The translations under genes and the position numbers were made by a program. A stretch of DNA of 64,000 nucleotides, from NCBI GenBank assembly GCA_964404285.1, contig CAYOJK010000002.1, positions 124,001-188,000 of the forward strand. Reading direction: 5' to 3'. The notes beneath the pieces are model-generated. The model ran no database searches. It had not been told where the DNA came from and saw only the letters and a list, made by a program, of their open reading frames with translations. Origin of the DNA: JBASEY01 sp964404285. Its GTDB lineage: Bacteria; CSSED10-310. Positions 36,835 to 45,234 of the stretch are shown in pieces. The stretch's first letter is position 1; each line of letters opens with the position of its first letter.

Positions 36835-37185
36835 ATGGATCCATCTATTTCTTTAGGAATTAACCTTACAATTGCCGGTAGTTTGATTGTTTTCATTGTT
36901 CTTGCTTTTATCGCAGTGATTATCAAAGTTATAAGCTATTTCGACCGTGACTGGCAGAATCGTGAAAAGAAGGAGCTAGCTGAAGCATTGACCAAGCCAT
37001 CCAGCATCGATGATATAACATTGGTGCTGATAACTGCCGCTGTAGCTGCTGTTCTGCAAGGCCAATACAGAATCAGAAGAATTACTCGTCTCCGACCATC
37101 TTCCGAGACCAGCGTATGGTCGATTCAGGGTCGGTCGGTTTTATTGGGTTCACATATAATAACGAAGAAACATCGGAAATCATAA
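36835..37185 (+). CDS. mmdD: Sodium pump decarboxylase, OadG/MmdD-like subunit
   Basis: The 116-residue protein has one N-terminal membrane helix (about 13-35) followed by a charged, cytoplasmic tail. This matches the small OadG/MmdD subunit that holds the soluble carboxyltransferase to the membrane beta subunit. The C-terminal half (about 65-105) contains the RIRRITRLRP segment seen in MmdD-like extensions. The family is short and divergent, so position within the operon carries much of the evidence. Confidence 0.82.
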   Translation: MDPSISLGINLTIAGSLIVFIVLAFIAVIIKVISYFDRDWQNREKKELAEALTKPSSIDDITLVLITAAVAAVLQGQYRIRRITRLRPSSETSVWSIQGRSVLLGSHIITKKHRKS

Positions 37186-37197
37186 GGAGATCGCAAG

Positions 37198-37608
37198 ATG
37201 AAATTACGCATTACCATTCACGGGAACGTTTATGAAGTTGACGTCGAAGTCCTTGACACCAGCGAAAGCTATCAGTCCGGGCCGCTCCCAAGACTGTCTT
37301 CGCTACCCGGACAGCAACAGCCGGCCTCACAGCCTCTTGTCGATCCATCACAAAGGGTTTCCACTCCACCAACTCCAAGGCCCTCCGGCGATGCAAAGGG
37401 CGTGGTCAACTCGCCGATTGCCGGCACAATTCTCGAGATCAAGTGCAAAGTGGGTGACTCGGTTCAACTGAATCAGGAATTGCTTGTTATCGAGGCGATG
37501 AAAATGGAAACATCCATTGCCGCTCCGATGGCAGGTGTGGTTACCTCCATTGACATCACTGTCGGCGCAGCCGTTCGTGAAGGTCAAACCTTGATATATC
37601 TGGAATAA
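37198..37608 (+). CDS. mmdC: Biotin carboxyl carrier protein of methylmalonyl-CoA decarboxylase
   Basis: The 136-residue protein has a short N-terminal beta region, a Pro/Ser-rich flexible linker (about 25-65) and a biotinyl domain with EAMKMET. K102 should carry biotin. It shuttles the carboxyl group from MmdA to the membrane subunit MmdB. It lies between mmdD and mmdB, with AAGGAG before the ATG. Confidence 0.94.
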   Translation: MKLRITIHGNVYEVDVEVLDTSESYQSGPLPRLSSLPGQQQPASQPLVDPSQRVSTPPTPRPSGDAKGVVNSPIAGTILEIKCKVGDSVQLNQELLVIEAMKMETSIAAPMAGVVTSIDITVGAAVREGQTLIYLE

Positions 37609-37628
37609 ATTTTCTCTCAGGATATAAC

Positions 37629-38759
37629 ATGGAAATCGTACTAAATTTTTTTCAAGATAACGCCTTTGGAACTATGACCTGGGGAAACCTGGGGATGCTG
37701 TTTGTCGGCGGCTTTTTTCTATTCCTTGCAATCACAAAAAATTATGAGCCGCTGCTGCTGGTTCCTATTGGCTTTGGCATCATTATCGGCAACATTCCTT
37801 TTTCCGCCGGTATGGGATTAGGCATATATGAAGAAGGAAGCGTACTGTCTATTCTTTACCAGGGAGTATGGCAAGGGTGGTATCCGCCTTTGATCTTTCT
37901 GGGACTGGGTGCGATGATAGATTTTTCCACAATGTTATCGAATCCGAAATTGATATTGCTCGGCGCTGTAGCTCAAGTTGGAATATTCATCACCCTGATT
38001 GGATCATTATTTTTGGGTTTTGATATCAAGGAAGCGGCATCGATTGGTATTATCGGCGGAGCCGATGGGCCAACGGCTATCTTTTTGGCATCAAAACTTG
38101 CTCCCCATTTGATTGGAGCAGTTGCTGTGGCCGCCTATTCCTATATGGCCTTAGTTCCGGTCATTCAGCCTCCAGTAATTTATTTGCTGACAACAAAGAA
38201 AGAAAGATTGATCCGGATGGCGCCGTCTAAACCGGTCTCCAAGCGTGTTCGAACTCTATTTCCAATTATAGCTTTTCTGTTGACTGCTTTATTGGCGCCA
38301 GGGTCGATACCATTGCTTGGCATGCTGTTTTTTGGAAACCTGCTAAAAGAATGTGGCGTGACAGAACGCTTAGCAAATACAGCTAGAACTGCATTTATTG
38401 ATATCGTTACCATTATCCTAGGCATTACGGTAGGAGCATCAACCGATGCATCTCGCTTTTTAAAACTTGATTCGATTAAAATTTTTGGATTAGGCGCTTT
38501 TTCATTTGCTATTGCTACCGCGGGTGGAGTTTTATTCGCAAAGATAATGAATCTATTCATTAAAGAAAAAATCAATCCAATAATCGGCGCTGCAGGCGTC
38601 TCCGCAGTGCCGGATTCTGCGCGTGTCTGTCAAATGATCGGCGCTTATGAAGATCCTCAAAATTTTCTTATTATGCATGCTATGGCGCCAAATGTGGCTG
38701 GTGTTATAGGTTCCGCGGTTGTCGCTGGTGTTTTGCTGGCCACACTGGCCAACTTCTAG
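37629..38759 (+). CDS. mmdB: Na+-translocating decarboxylase beta subunit
   Basis: This 376-residue membrane protein has about ten hydrophobic segments and the OadB/MmdB landmarks GGADGPTAIFLASKLAP, DSARVCQ and APNVAGVIGSAV. It decarboxylates carboxybiotin and pumps Na+ outward, so decarboxylation of methylmalonyl-CoA to propionyl-CoA stores energy as a sodium gradient. The complete set A-D-C-B is present. Confidence 0.94.
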   Translation: MEIVLNFFQDNAFGTMTWGNLGMLFVGGFFLFLAITKNYEPLLLVPIGFGIIIGNIPFSAGMGLGIYEEGSVLSILYQGVWQGWYPPLIFLGLGAMIDFSTMLSNPKLILLGAVAQVGIFITLIGSLFLGFDIKEAASIGIIGGADGPTAIFLASKLAPHLIGAVAVAAYSYMALVPVIQPPVIYLLTTKKERLIRMAPSKPVSKRVRTLFPIIAFLLTALLAPGSIPLLGMLFFGNLLKECGVTERLANTARTAFIDIVTIILGITVGASTDASRFLKLDSIKIFGLGAFSFAIATAGGVLFAKIMNLFIKEKINPIIGAAGVSAVPDSARVCQMIGAYEDPQNFLIMHAMAPNVAGVIGSAVVAGVLLATLANF

Positions 38760-38793
38760 CTATGCAACCTTTTTTCAAGGGAGAAAACTCACG

Positions 38794-40446
38794 ATGTCGA
38801 CTTCTAACAACAATTTGAGTAATAGCAGAAAAAACTGGGAAGAAACGGTCCTTGCAAAAATCCTTTCACGCTTTCCAGAACGTGAAGAATGTAAAGACAC
38901 ATCGCGAATTGCTGACCAGACCGATATTGAAAACTTTGACTATATCAATGACCTCAATTACCCAGGACTTTACCCTTTTACCCGGGGTGTTCAACCAACT
39001 ATGTACCGAGGTCGTTTGTGGACGATGCGTCAATATGCTGGATTCGGGACAGCAAAAGAATCTAATGAACGATACAGGTACCTTTTAAAACAAGGCCAGA
39101 CTGGCCTCTCCGTAGCGTTCGACCTTCCTACCCAAATTGGATACGACAGTGATGCCCCAATAGCTACAGGAGAAGTCGGCAAGGTCGGTGTAGCAATAGA
39201 TACCCTCGCCGATATGGAAATCCTGTTTGATCAAATACCATTGGAAAAAGTGTCAACTTCCATGACTATCAATGCTTCAGCCGCAGTCCTGCTTGCCATG
39301 TACATCGCAGTAGCAGAAAAACGTGGAATCGATAAATCGTTGCTGACAGGAACAATTCAAAACGACATTTTAAAGGAATATATTGCTAGAGGGACATACA
39401 TTTTTCCGCCTGGACCATCAATGCGAATAATAACTGACATTTTTGAATATTGTTCCACTCACGTTCCAAAATGGAATACCATATCTATTTCCGGTTACCA
39501 TATCCGTGAAGCTGGATCGACTGCTGTTCAAGAAATCGGTTTTACCTTAGCTGATGGAATAGCTTACTGTGAAGCAGCAATGAGCAAGGGGTTGGATGTC
39601 AACACTTTTGGCTCTCGTTTGTCCTTTTTCTTTAACGCTCATAATAACTTGTTTGAAGAAGTAGCTAAATTCCGCGCTGCCAGAAGATTATGGGCAAGGA
39701 TAATGAAAGAACGATTCAATGCTGATGAAAAAGCTCAGAAACTAAGATTCCATACCCAGACTGCCGGTTCAACTCTTACAGCACAACAGCCGGACAATAA
39801 TATTATTCGAGTCGCTATTCAGGCATTAGCTGCTGTTTTAGGAGGCACGCAGAGTCTCCATACTAACTCACGAGATGAGGCTTTGGCGCTTCCTACTGAG
39901 GCTTCAGTTCAAATAGCTCTGAGAACCCAGCAGATAATCGCTTATGAATCTGGTGTAGCCGATACCATAGATCCCTTAGCTGGTTCTTATTATGTCGAAA
40001 AACTCACGAATGATATCGAGGCTGGCGCTGCTGATATCATTAGAAAAATTGATGAAGTGGGAGGCATGGTAAAAGCGATTGAAGAAGGTTTTATCCAAAG
40101 ACAAATTCAGGAATCCGCCTACCGCACTCAGCGCATGATCGATTCGGGAAAACAAGGAGTCATTGGAGTAAACAAGTTTACCGTGCAGGAGAAGGAGCCG
40201 GAAGCGCTGGCTGAACACAACCCGGATGTCGAATCCAACCAAATCCAATCTTTAAGTAAAATTAAATCAGAACGAAACATCTCGCTTGTGGAAAACAGTT
40301 TGAAAGCCTTGAAAAAAGGCGCTGAATCTACGGATAATCTTGTTCCGCTTATCCTTGACGCAGTTAAAAATTACGCTTCATTAGGCGAAATTTGTGGTAC
40401 CTTGAGAGGCGTTTTTGGAGAATTTAAAGAAAGGGTCGTTTTATGA
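38794..40446 (+). CDS. Methylmalonyl-CoA mutase, large catalytic subunit
   Basis: The 550-residue protein is the TIM-barrel substrate-binding part of the mutase, with LYPFTRGVQPTMYRGRLWTMRQYAGFGTA, split here for length, and later FDLPTQIGYDSD and QNDILKEYIARGTYIFPP. It ends near residue 550 with no B12 domain; that is encoded separately at 33575-33970. Together they interconvert succinyl-CoA and (R)-methylmalonyl-CoA. ATG 38794 has GGGAG about ten bases upstream. Longer frames reaching 38719 overlap mmdB and are rejected. Confidence 0.94.
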   Translation: MSTSNNNLSNSRKNWEETVLAKILSRFPEREECKDTSRIADQTDIENFDYINDLNYPGLYPFTRGVQPTMYRGRLWTMRQYAGFGTAKESNERYRYLLKQGQTGLSVAFDLPTQIGYDSDAPIATGEVGKVGVAIDTLADMEILFDQIPLEKVSTSMTINASAAVLLAMYIAVAEKRGIDKSLLTGTIQNDILKEYIARGTYIFPPGPSMRIITDIFEYCSTHVPKWNTISISGYHIREAGSTAVQEIGFTLADGIAYCEAAMSKGLDVNTFGSRLSFFFNAHNNLFEEVAKFRAARRLWARIMKERFNADEKAQKLRFHTQTAGSTLTAQQPDNNIIRVAIQALAAVLGGTQSLHTNSRDEALALPTEASVQIALRTQQIIAYESGVADTIDPLAGSYYVEKLTNDIEAGAADIIRKIDEVGGMVKAIEEGFIQRQIQESAYRTQRMIDSGKQGVIGVNKFTVQEKEPEALAEHNPDVESNQIQSLSKIKSERNISLVENSLKALKKGAESTDNLVPLILDAVKNYASLGEICGTLRGVFGEFKERVVL

Positions 40447-40847
40447 TTACCAAAATTGAACATATCGGTATTGCCGTTATTAACCTAGAAGAACAAGTAG
40501 CGTTTTATCGTGATATTCTTGGTTTGGATTTTCACGGATATGAAGATTTACCGGATAGAGGGTTGAGAGTAGGCGTCTTTCAAATTGGTGAAGTCAAAAT
40601 CGAACTTTTACAGTCTGTTTCACCTGATTCCGCTATTCATAAATTCATTGAGAAAAAGGGAGAAGGCATACACCACATCGCTTTTGGCACCAATCAAATA
40701 CAGCAGGAATTGGATCGTTTGAAAGCTGCCGGGGTTTCTTTGATAGATGAAACAGCAAAACCTGGAGCGGATGGAATGATGGTTGCCTTCCTTCATCCAA
40801 AGAGCACCTACAAAGTTTTGATGGAACTTTGTCAAAAATCTGATTGA
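40443..40847 (+). CDS. mce: Methylmalonyl-CoA epimerase
   Basis: The 134-residue protein is a vicinal-oxygen-chelate-fold enzyme that interconverts (R)- and (S)-methylmalonyl-CoA. Metal ligands are visible in IEHIGIAV (H7), GIHHIAFG and the C-terminal VLMELC (Glu). The start overlaps the mutase stop (ATGA), which implies coupled translation. It links the R-specific mutase to the S-specific decarboxylase in one operon. Confidence 0.94.
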   Translation: MITKIEHIGIAVINLEEQVAFYRDILGLDFHGYEDLPDRGLRVGVFQIGEVKIELLQSVSPDSAIHKFIEKKGEGIHHIAFGTNQIQQELDRLKAAGVSLIDETAKPGADGMMVAFLHPKSTYKVLMELCQKSD

Positions 40848-40886
40848 AAACCATAATACCTACTTATATTGCTCGATGCAGCTAAG

Positions 40887-40943
40887 TACATGCTTCATGC
40901 ATGTAATGATGCGCTATTTGTCTTTAAACGTGAACATGCTTCA
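40887..40943. repeat. Palindrome and repeated ACATGCTTCA between mce and gnd
   Basis: TACATGC (40887-40893) pairs with GCATGTA (40899-40905) around a TTCAT loop. The decamer ACATGCTTCA occurs at 40888-40897 and again at 40934-40943. There is no T-run, so it is more like an operator than a terminator. It lies in the 200-base gap upstream of the pentose phosphate operon. Confidence 0.35.
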
Positions 40944-41048
40944 CATATTACAATATCATTAACAAACGATAATTTACGATAAGAATTGTAATTTTTAAGC
41001 TTTCGTGTCAATTTATTGATGGGAAGTTTTGATAGAGGAGAATACTAA

Positions 41049-42017
41049 ATGGAATTTGGATTTTTAGGTTTGGGCAGAATGGGCGCCAATATGGTTAAGC
41101 GCCTGATTCGCTTTGGAATTCACCCCGTTATTTGGAATAGAACACATCAAAAAGCAGTTGAAATAGCCCAACAAGGGACTGTTGCTGCTGAGACTCCGCT
41201 AGAGTTGTTAGAGAAATTGCCGGATCGAAAGATAGTGTGGTTGATGCTTCCAGCCGGCGATGTAACAGATGAAATGATTGATTTTCTCACCCCACATCTC
41301 AAAGCTGGAGATATCCTGGTGGATGGCGCTAACACGAATTATATTTCTGATATCCAAAGATATAAAAAGCTACAACTACATGGTATCCACTATATCGATG
41401 TCGGTGTCAGTGGCGGAGTCTGGGGATTGGAGAGAGGCTATTGCCTTATGATTGGCGGCGATTCAGAACCGGTGAAAATACTGGAACCCATTTTTAAAGC
41501 GCTGGCGCCGGGGCAAGGTTCTGTCCCTATCCTGATGAATTTAGCCATTCAAAAATCCACGGCGCCGGAAGGATATCTTCATTGCGGACCATCAGGGTCC
41601 GGCCATTTTGTTAAAATGGTCCACAATGGGATTGAATATGGAATTATGCAGGCTTATGCCGAAGGATTGAATCTTCTGAAAAGTGCAGATGGGCCGGATA
41701 ATCCGGACGGCAATAATTTCGATTTTGATTTGCAGGGAGTTCTTGAACTGTGGCGTCGAGGCAGCGTGATTGGTTCCTGGCTGCTCGATCTCACTCTTTC
41801 TGCCATCGCTCAAGATCCTTCATTGGAAAATTATGATGGAGTCGTCCAAGACAGCGGGGAAGGCCGTTGGATGTTGGAAACTGCCATCAAAATGGGAGTC
41901 CCGGTTCCCACCTTGGCCGGAGCGCTTTTTTCACGTTTTTCCTCCCGTGAAAAAGATAAATTTTCGAATAAAACATTGTCTGCCATGAGATTTCAATTTG
42001 GGGGTCACAAGGAGTGA
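41049..42017 (+). CDS. gnd: 6-phosphogluconate dehydrogenase (short form)
   Basis: This enzyme oxidatively decarboxylates 6-phosphogluconate to ribulose 5-phosphate. At 322 residues it is the short GndA/YqeC-type form. The N-terminus has GFLGLGRMGANMVKRL (Rossmann), followed by WNRTHQKA. The Arg-Thr after the second strand favours NADP over NAD, as an inference. The catalytic-region motif GVSGGVWG and SGSGHFVKMVHNGIEYG are present. A good ribosome site, GAGGAG, precedes the ATG. It is first in gnd-zwf-pgl. Confidence 0.94.
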   Translation: MEFGFLGLGRMGANMVKRLIRFGIHPVIWNRTHQKAVEIAQQGTVAAETPLELLEKLPDRKIVWLMLPAGDVTDEMIDFLTPHLKAGDILVDGANTNYISDIQRYKKLQLHGIHYIDVGVSGGVWGLERGYCLMIGGDSEPVKILEPIFKALAPGQGSVPILMNLAIQKSTAPEGYLHCGPSGSGHFVKMVHNGIEYGIMQAYAEGLNLLKSADGPDNPDGNNFDFDLQGVLELWRRGSVIGSWLLDLTLSAIAQDPSLENYDGVVQDSGEGRWMLETAIKMGVPVPTLAGALFSRFSSREKDKFSNKTLSAMRFQFGGHKE

Positions 42018-42020
42018 TAC

Positions 42021-43523
42021 ATGCAAGCATTAACTGACTGTTCCATTATCATCATTGGAGCTACAGGAGATCTGACTGAACGAAAACTCATGCCGGCTCT
42101 TTTTAATCTGCACAAACAGAAACTACTTTCTGATAATACACTGATAGTTGGTTGCGCAAGGAAAGAATGGAGCGATGAGTTTTTCCTGAATCATTTTAAA
42201 GTTTCTCTTGAACAATATTCCACTGATCACAAAACGCAGCCATTCATTGATCAGGTAAAATCACGCTTAAAATATTTTCGTTTGGATGTCACCAATCGTG
42301 ACTCGTTTATAAATTTTGATAAGCAATTGACCGCTTGGGAAAAAAGCCGGAATTTGAACGGAAATCGGCTCTATTATCTTGCAATTGCCCCACATCTCAT
42401 AGAAGAAGTGATTACCAATATGGGGTTAGCAGATATGTTGAAGCAGAGTGACGAGGTCTGGAGACGTGTGGTTATCGAGAAACCTTTTGGGAGAGATTAT
42501 AAAAGCGCCCGCTGTTTAAATCGCTTTTTATCCAGTGTTGTAGAAGAAAATCAGGTCTATCGTATTGATCATTATCTTGGAAAAGAGACTGTACAAAATA
42601 TACTTGTTTTTCGCTTTGCAAATGGATTATTCGAACCGATTTGGAACAGAAACTATATCGATCATGTTCAAATAACAGTTGCAGAAGAAGGGGGAGTAGG
42701 CACACGAGGAGCTTATTACGATTCATCCGGCGCTCTTCGAGACATGGTCCCCAACCATATTTTTCAATTGATTTCATTTGTAACTATGGAGCCACCTATT
42801 TCCTTCGATGCTAACGCTGTTAGAAACGAACAAACGAAAGCTATTGGAGCCATTCAATCTTTTAAACCGGATGATGTGCTGATAAATACCGTTCGAGGAC
42901 AATATGCTGCCGGTGTTGTGTCGGGCAATAAAGTAGGCGCCTATCGCACCACTGAAGGAATTAAGCCGAATTCACAAACCGAAACGTTTTTTGCTGCTAA
43001 ACTTTTCATAGATAATTGGAGATGGGCGGGTGTTCCTTTCTATTTAAGAACCGGTAAACGTATGCCGGTTCGTACAACGGAAGTCGTTATTCAATTTAAA
43101 CAGCCTCCCCATAAATTGTTCCACCATACAGATGTGGATCGAATTTTCCCTAATAGGCTAATAATGGGAATTCAACCCGTTGAAGGTATTCATCTCAGTA
43201 TCGGCGCAAAAATTCCTGGTCCATCCGTTAACATTGGAACGGTTCATCTTCGGTTTCGCTACAGTGATTATTTTGGTGTAAACCCTTCAACGGGTTATGA
43301 GCGCCTTCTGTTTGATGCGATGCAAGGTGATGCAACTTTGTTCCAGCGTGCAGATATGGTTGAGGCTGCCTGGCATGTCGTCACTCCCATCCTCGAAGTA
43401 TGGAATTCTTCACCGGCTCCTGATTTTCCAAATTATGCTTCTGGAACCTGGGGACCCATTGAGGCTGAAAGGCTGATTAAAAAAGATGGACGGCAATGGG
43501 AACTCTGTACACAAGCATGCTAA
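42021..43523 (+). CDS. zwf: Glucose-6-phosphate 1-dehydrogenase
   Basis: The 500-residue protein has the nucleotide-binding GATGDLTERKLMPAL, EKPFGRD and the active-site RIDHYLGKETVQNI. It oxidises glucose 6-phosphate to 6-phosphogluconolactone, generating NAD(P)H. It starts three bases after the gnd stop. The operon gnd-zwf-pgl covers all three steps of the oxidative pentose phosphate branch. Length is typical. Confidence 0.97.
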   Translation: MQALTDCSIIIIGATGDLTERKLMPALFNLHKQKLLSDNTLIVGCARKEWSDEFFLNHFKVSLEQYSTDHKTQPFIDQVKSRLKYFRLDVTNRDSFINFDKQLTAWEKSRNLNGNRLYYLAIAPHLIEEVITNMGLADMLKQSDEVWRRVVIEKPFGRDYKSARCLNRFLSSVVEENQVYRIDHYLGKETVQNILVFRFANGLFEPIWNRNYIDHVQITVAEEGGVGTRGAYYDSSGALRDMVPNHIFQLISFVTMEPPISFDANAVRNEQTKAIGAIQSFKPDDVLINTVRGQYAAGVVSGNKVGAYRTTEGIKPNSQTETFFAAKLFIDNWRWAGVPFYLRTGKRMPVRTTEVVIQFKQPPHKLFHHTDVDRIFPNRLIMGIQPVEGIHLSIGAKIPGPSVNIGTVHLRFRYSDYFGVNPSTGYERLLFDAMQGDATLFQRADMVEAAWHVVTPILEVWNSSPAPDFPNYASGTWGPIEAERLIKKDGRQWELCTQAC

Positions 43524-43586
43524 CCTTCAATAAATACGAACGTGTACTTTTTATGTATAAACAAATAAACTATTGGGTGAATAATT

Positions 43587-44366
43587 ATGACATTTGAAAT
43601 CAACAAGCGAGAGCTTTTATTTCGGGAAAAGCCATCTTTTTTAACGCGCCAACCTGATCGATTACGCCGCTTTGATAATCATGAACAGATGAGTTTGGCG
43701 GCTTCGCAATTTATAATAGATTTTATCGAAGATGTTTTTTCTAAAAAAGATGAATGCTTTATCTGTTTAGCTGGAGGAAAAACGCCTGTACAAACGTACC
43801 AATCGCTCACTTCTGCCTTTCAAAATTCATTCGTTATGCCTTCAAGTGGAACCATTCATTTTTTTCTTGGTGACGAAAGAATCGTTCCACCAGATGATCA
43901 AGACAGCAATACGAAAATGATTTGTGATAACTTAATGATATCTCTACCACCTGCTAAGGCTGTTTTCCACGCTCCAGACACTCTTTTGTCTAGTCCAAGT
44001 AAAATAGCCGCTGATTATGAAAACAGAATAAGAAATATTTTGCCTATTCGTAACGAAATGCCGATTTTTGACCTCATCCTACTTGGCCTTGGAACTGACG
44101 GACACACCGCATCGATTTTTAGTGATACACTTAATGACCACAAGAAGAAGGGCTGGGTCTTGCCAGTGCCTAAAAATCCAAACAGAATTCATGAGCGGGT
44201 CACATTGAGTCTTTCCGTGATCAATTCAGCACATCAAATTTTATTTCTGATCAGTGGCAAAGAAAAGCATGTTGTTTTAGATCAGGTATTACTTCAAAAT
44301 CCTGAATTTCCAGCATCAAGAATCCAACCGAATCATGATCGTTTACTCTATTTTGTATCAAGTTAA
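43587..44366 (+). CDS. pgl: 6-phosphogluconolactonase
   Basis: Pgl hydrolyses 6-phosphogluconolactone to 6-phosphogluconate. The 259-residue protein belongs to the DevB/SOL family, with LAGGKTPVQTYQSL, FLGDERIVPPDD and LLGLGTDGHTASIF. It follows zwf by about 60 bases and completes the pathway. The first ~20 residues (MTFEINKRELLFREKP) are extra; a shorter start cannot be excluded. Confidence 0.92.
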   Translation: MTFEINKRELLFREKPSFLTRQPDRLRRFDNHEQMSLAASQFIIDFIEDVFSKKDECFICLAGGKTPVQTYQSLTSAFQNSFVMPSSGTIHFFLGDERIVPPDDQDSNTKMICDNLMISLPPAKAVFHAPDTLLSSPSKIAADYENRIRNILPIRNEMPIFDLILLGLGTDGHTASIFSDTLNDHKKKGWVLPVPKNPNRIHERVTLSLSVINSAHQILFLISGKEKHVVLDQVLLQNPEFPASRIQPNHDRLLYFVSS

Positions 44367-44414
44367 CTCAATAGAAATAAGCCAGTATCGGGGGCTGTCT
44401 TGATAGAAAGAAAT

Positions 44415-44434
44415 AAATAAAGCTGTTTATTTTT
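44415..44434 (+). terminator. Weak terminator after pgl
   Basis: AAATAAA and TTTATTT form a 7-bp stem with a GCTG loop, followed by a short T-run. The stem is AT-only. It separates the pentose phosphate genes from the ABC exporter genes. Confidence 0.4.
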
Positions 44435-44472
44435 ATAGTCCTTGTAGATAACGTACTAAGTCAGGAGGGCTC

Positions 44473-45234
44473 ATGCTAAAATTGATAAACCTTACGAAAA
44501 CTTTTGGCAAACGAGTCGTTGTCGATAATGTCAATATCGATGTTCGGAAAGGTGAGCTTTACGCATTTTTAGGACCGAATGGAGCAGGGAAGACGACGAC
44601 GATCAAGATGATCTGCGGTTTACTCAAACCCGATCATGGGGATGTTATCATCGATCAAATCAGCATGCGTCAGGATGCTATCAGAGCCAAGCATGCTTTC
44701 GGTTATGTTCCTGATCAACCATTCACCTATGATCGATTGACACCAGTAGAATTTTTACGCTTTGTTGGAGGCTTATATGGTTTAGGCCCAAAAGAGTGTG
44801 ATGAAAAAGCTGATTACTGGCTGAATCAATTTAAATTGAATAATTATAAGTATGAGCTCCTTGGATCTTTTTCATACGGTATGCGACAAAAGGTCATTTT
44901 TACTGCGGCTTTTCTTCATAATCCCCCAGTTCTAATTATTGATGAACCTATGGTGGGTTTAGATCCTGAAGGTGCAATTATACTGAAAAAATTATTGCGG
45001 CAACGGTGTGAAGCCGGCCTCGCTGCATTCGTATCAACACATTCTCTTGACATTGCTGAACAGATTGCCGATAGGATAGGGATAATGTATCAAGGGAAAT
45101 TGTGTGCTGAAGGCACATTGTCTGAACTGCAAAAAAACACTCAACAAGGCAAAGCACGGTTAGAACAGGTTTTTTTAGAGCTTACCCAAGCAAAAGATAC
45201 CGGTGTCATTCCGGGTGAGGTTTTTATACGGTGA
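44473..45234 (+). CDS. ABC transporter ATP-binding protein (exporter type)
   Basis: The 253-residue protein has Walker A GPNGAGKTTT, signature SFSYGMRQKV (a variant of LSGGQ), and Walker B VLIIDEPMVGLDPEG. It is a NatA-like ATPase for an ABC-2 exporter. A strong AGGAGG ribosome site precedes the ATG. Its stop overlaps the GTG start of the permease, so the two form one transporter. Substrate unknown. Confidence 0.93.
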   Translation: MLKLINLTKTFGKRVVVDNVNIDVRKGELYAFLGPNGAGKTTTIKMICGLLKPDHGDVIIDQISMRQDAIRAKHAFGYVPDQPFTYDRLTPVEFLRFVGGLYGLGPKECDEKADYWLNQFKLNNYKYELLGSFSYGMRQKVIFTAAFLHNPPVLIIDEPMVGLDPEGAIILKKLLRQRCEAGLAAFVSTHSLDIAEQIADRIGIMYQGKLCAEGTLSELQKNTQQGKARLEQVFLELTQAKDTGVIPGEVFIR

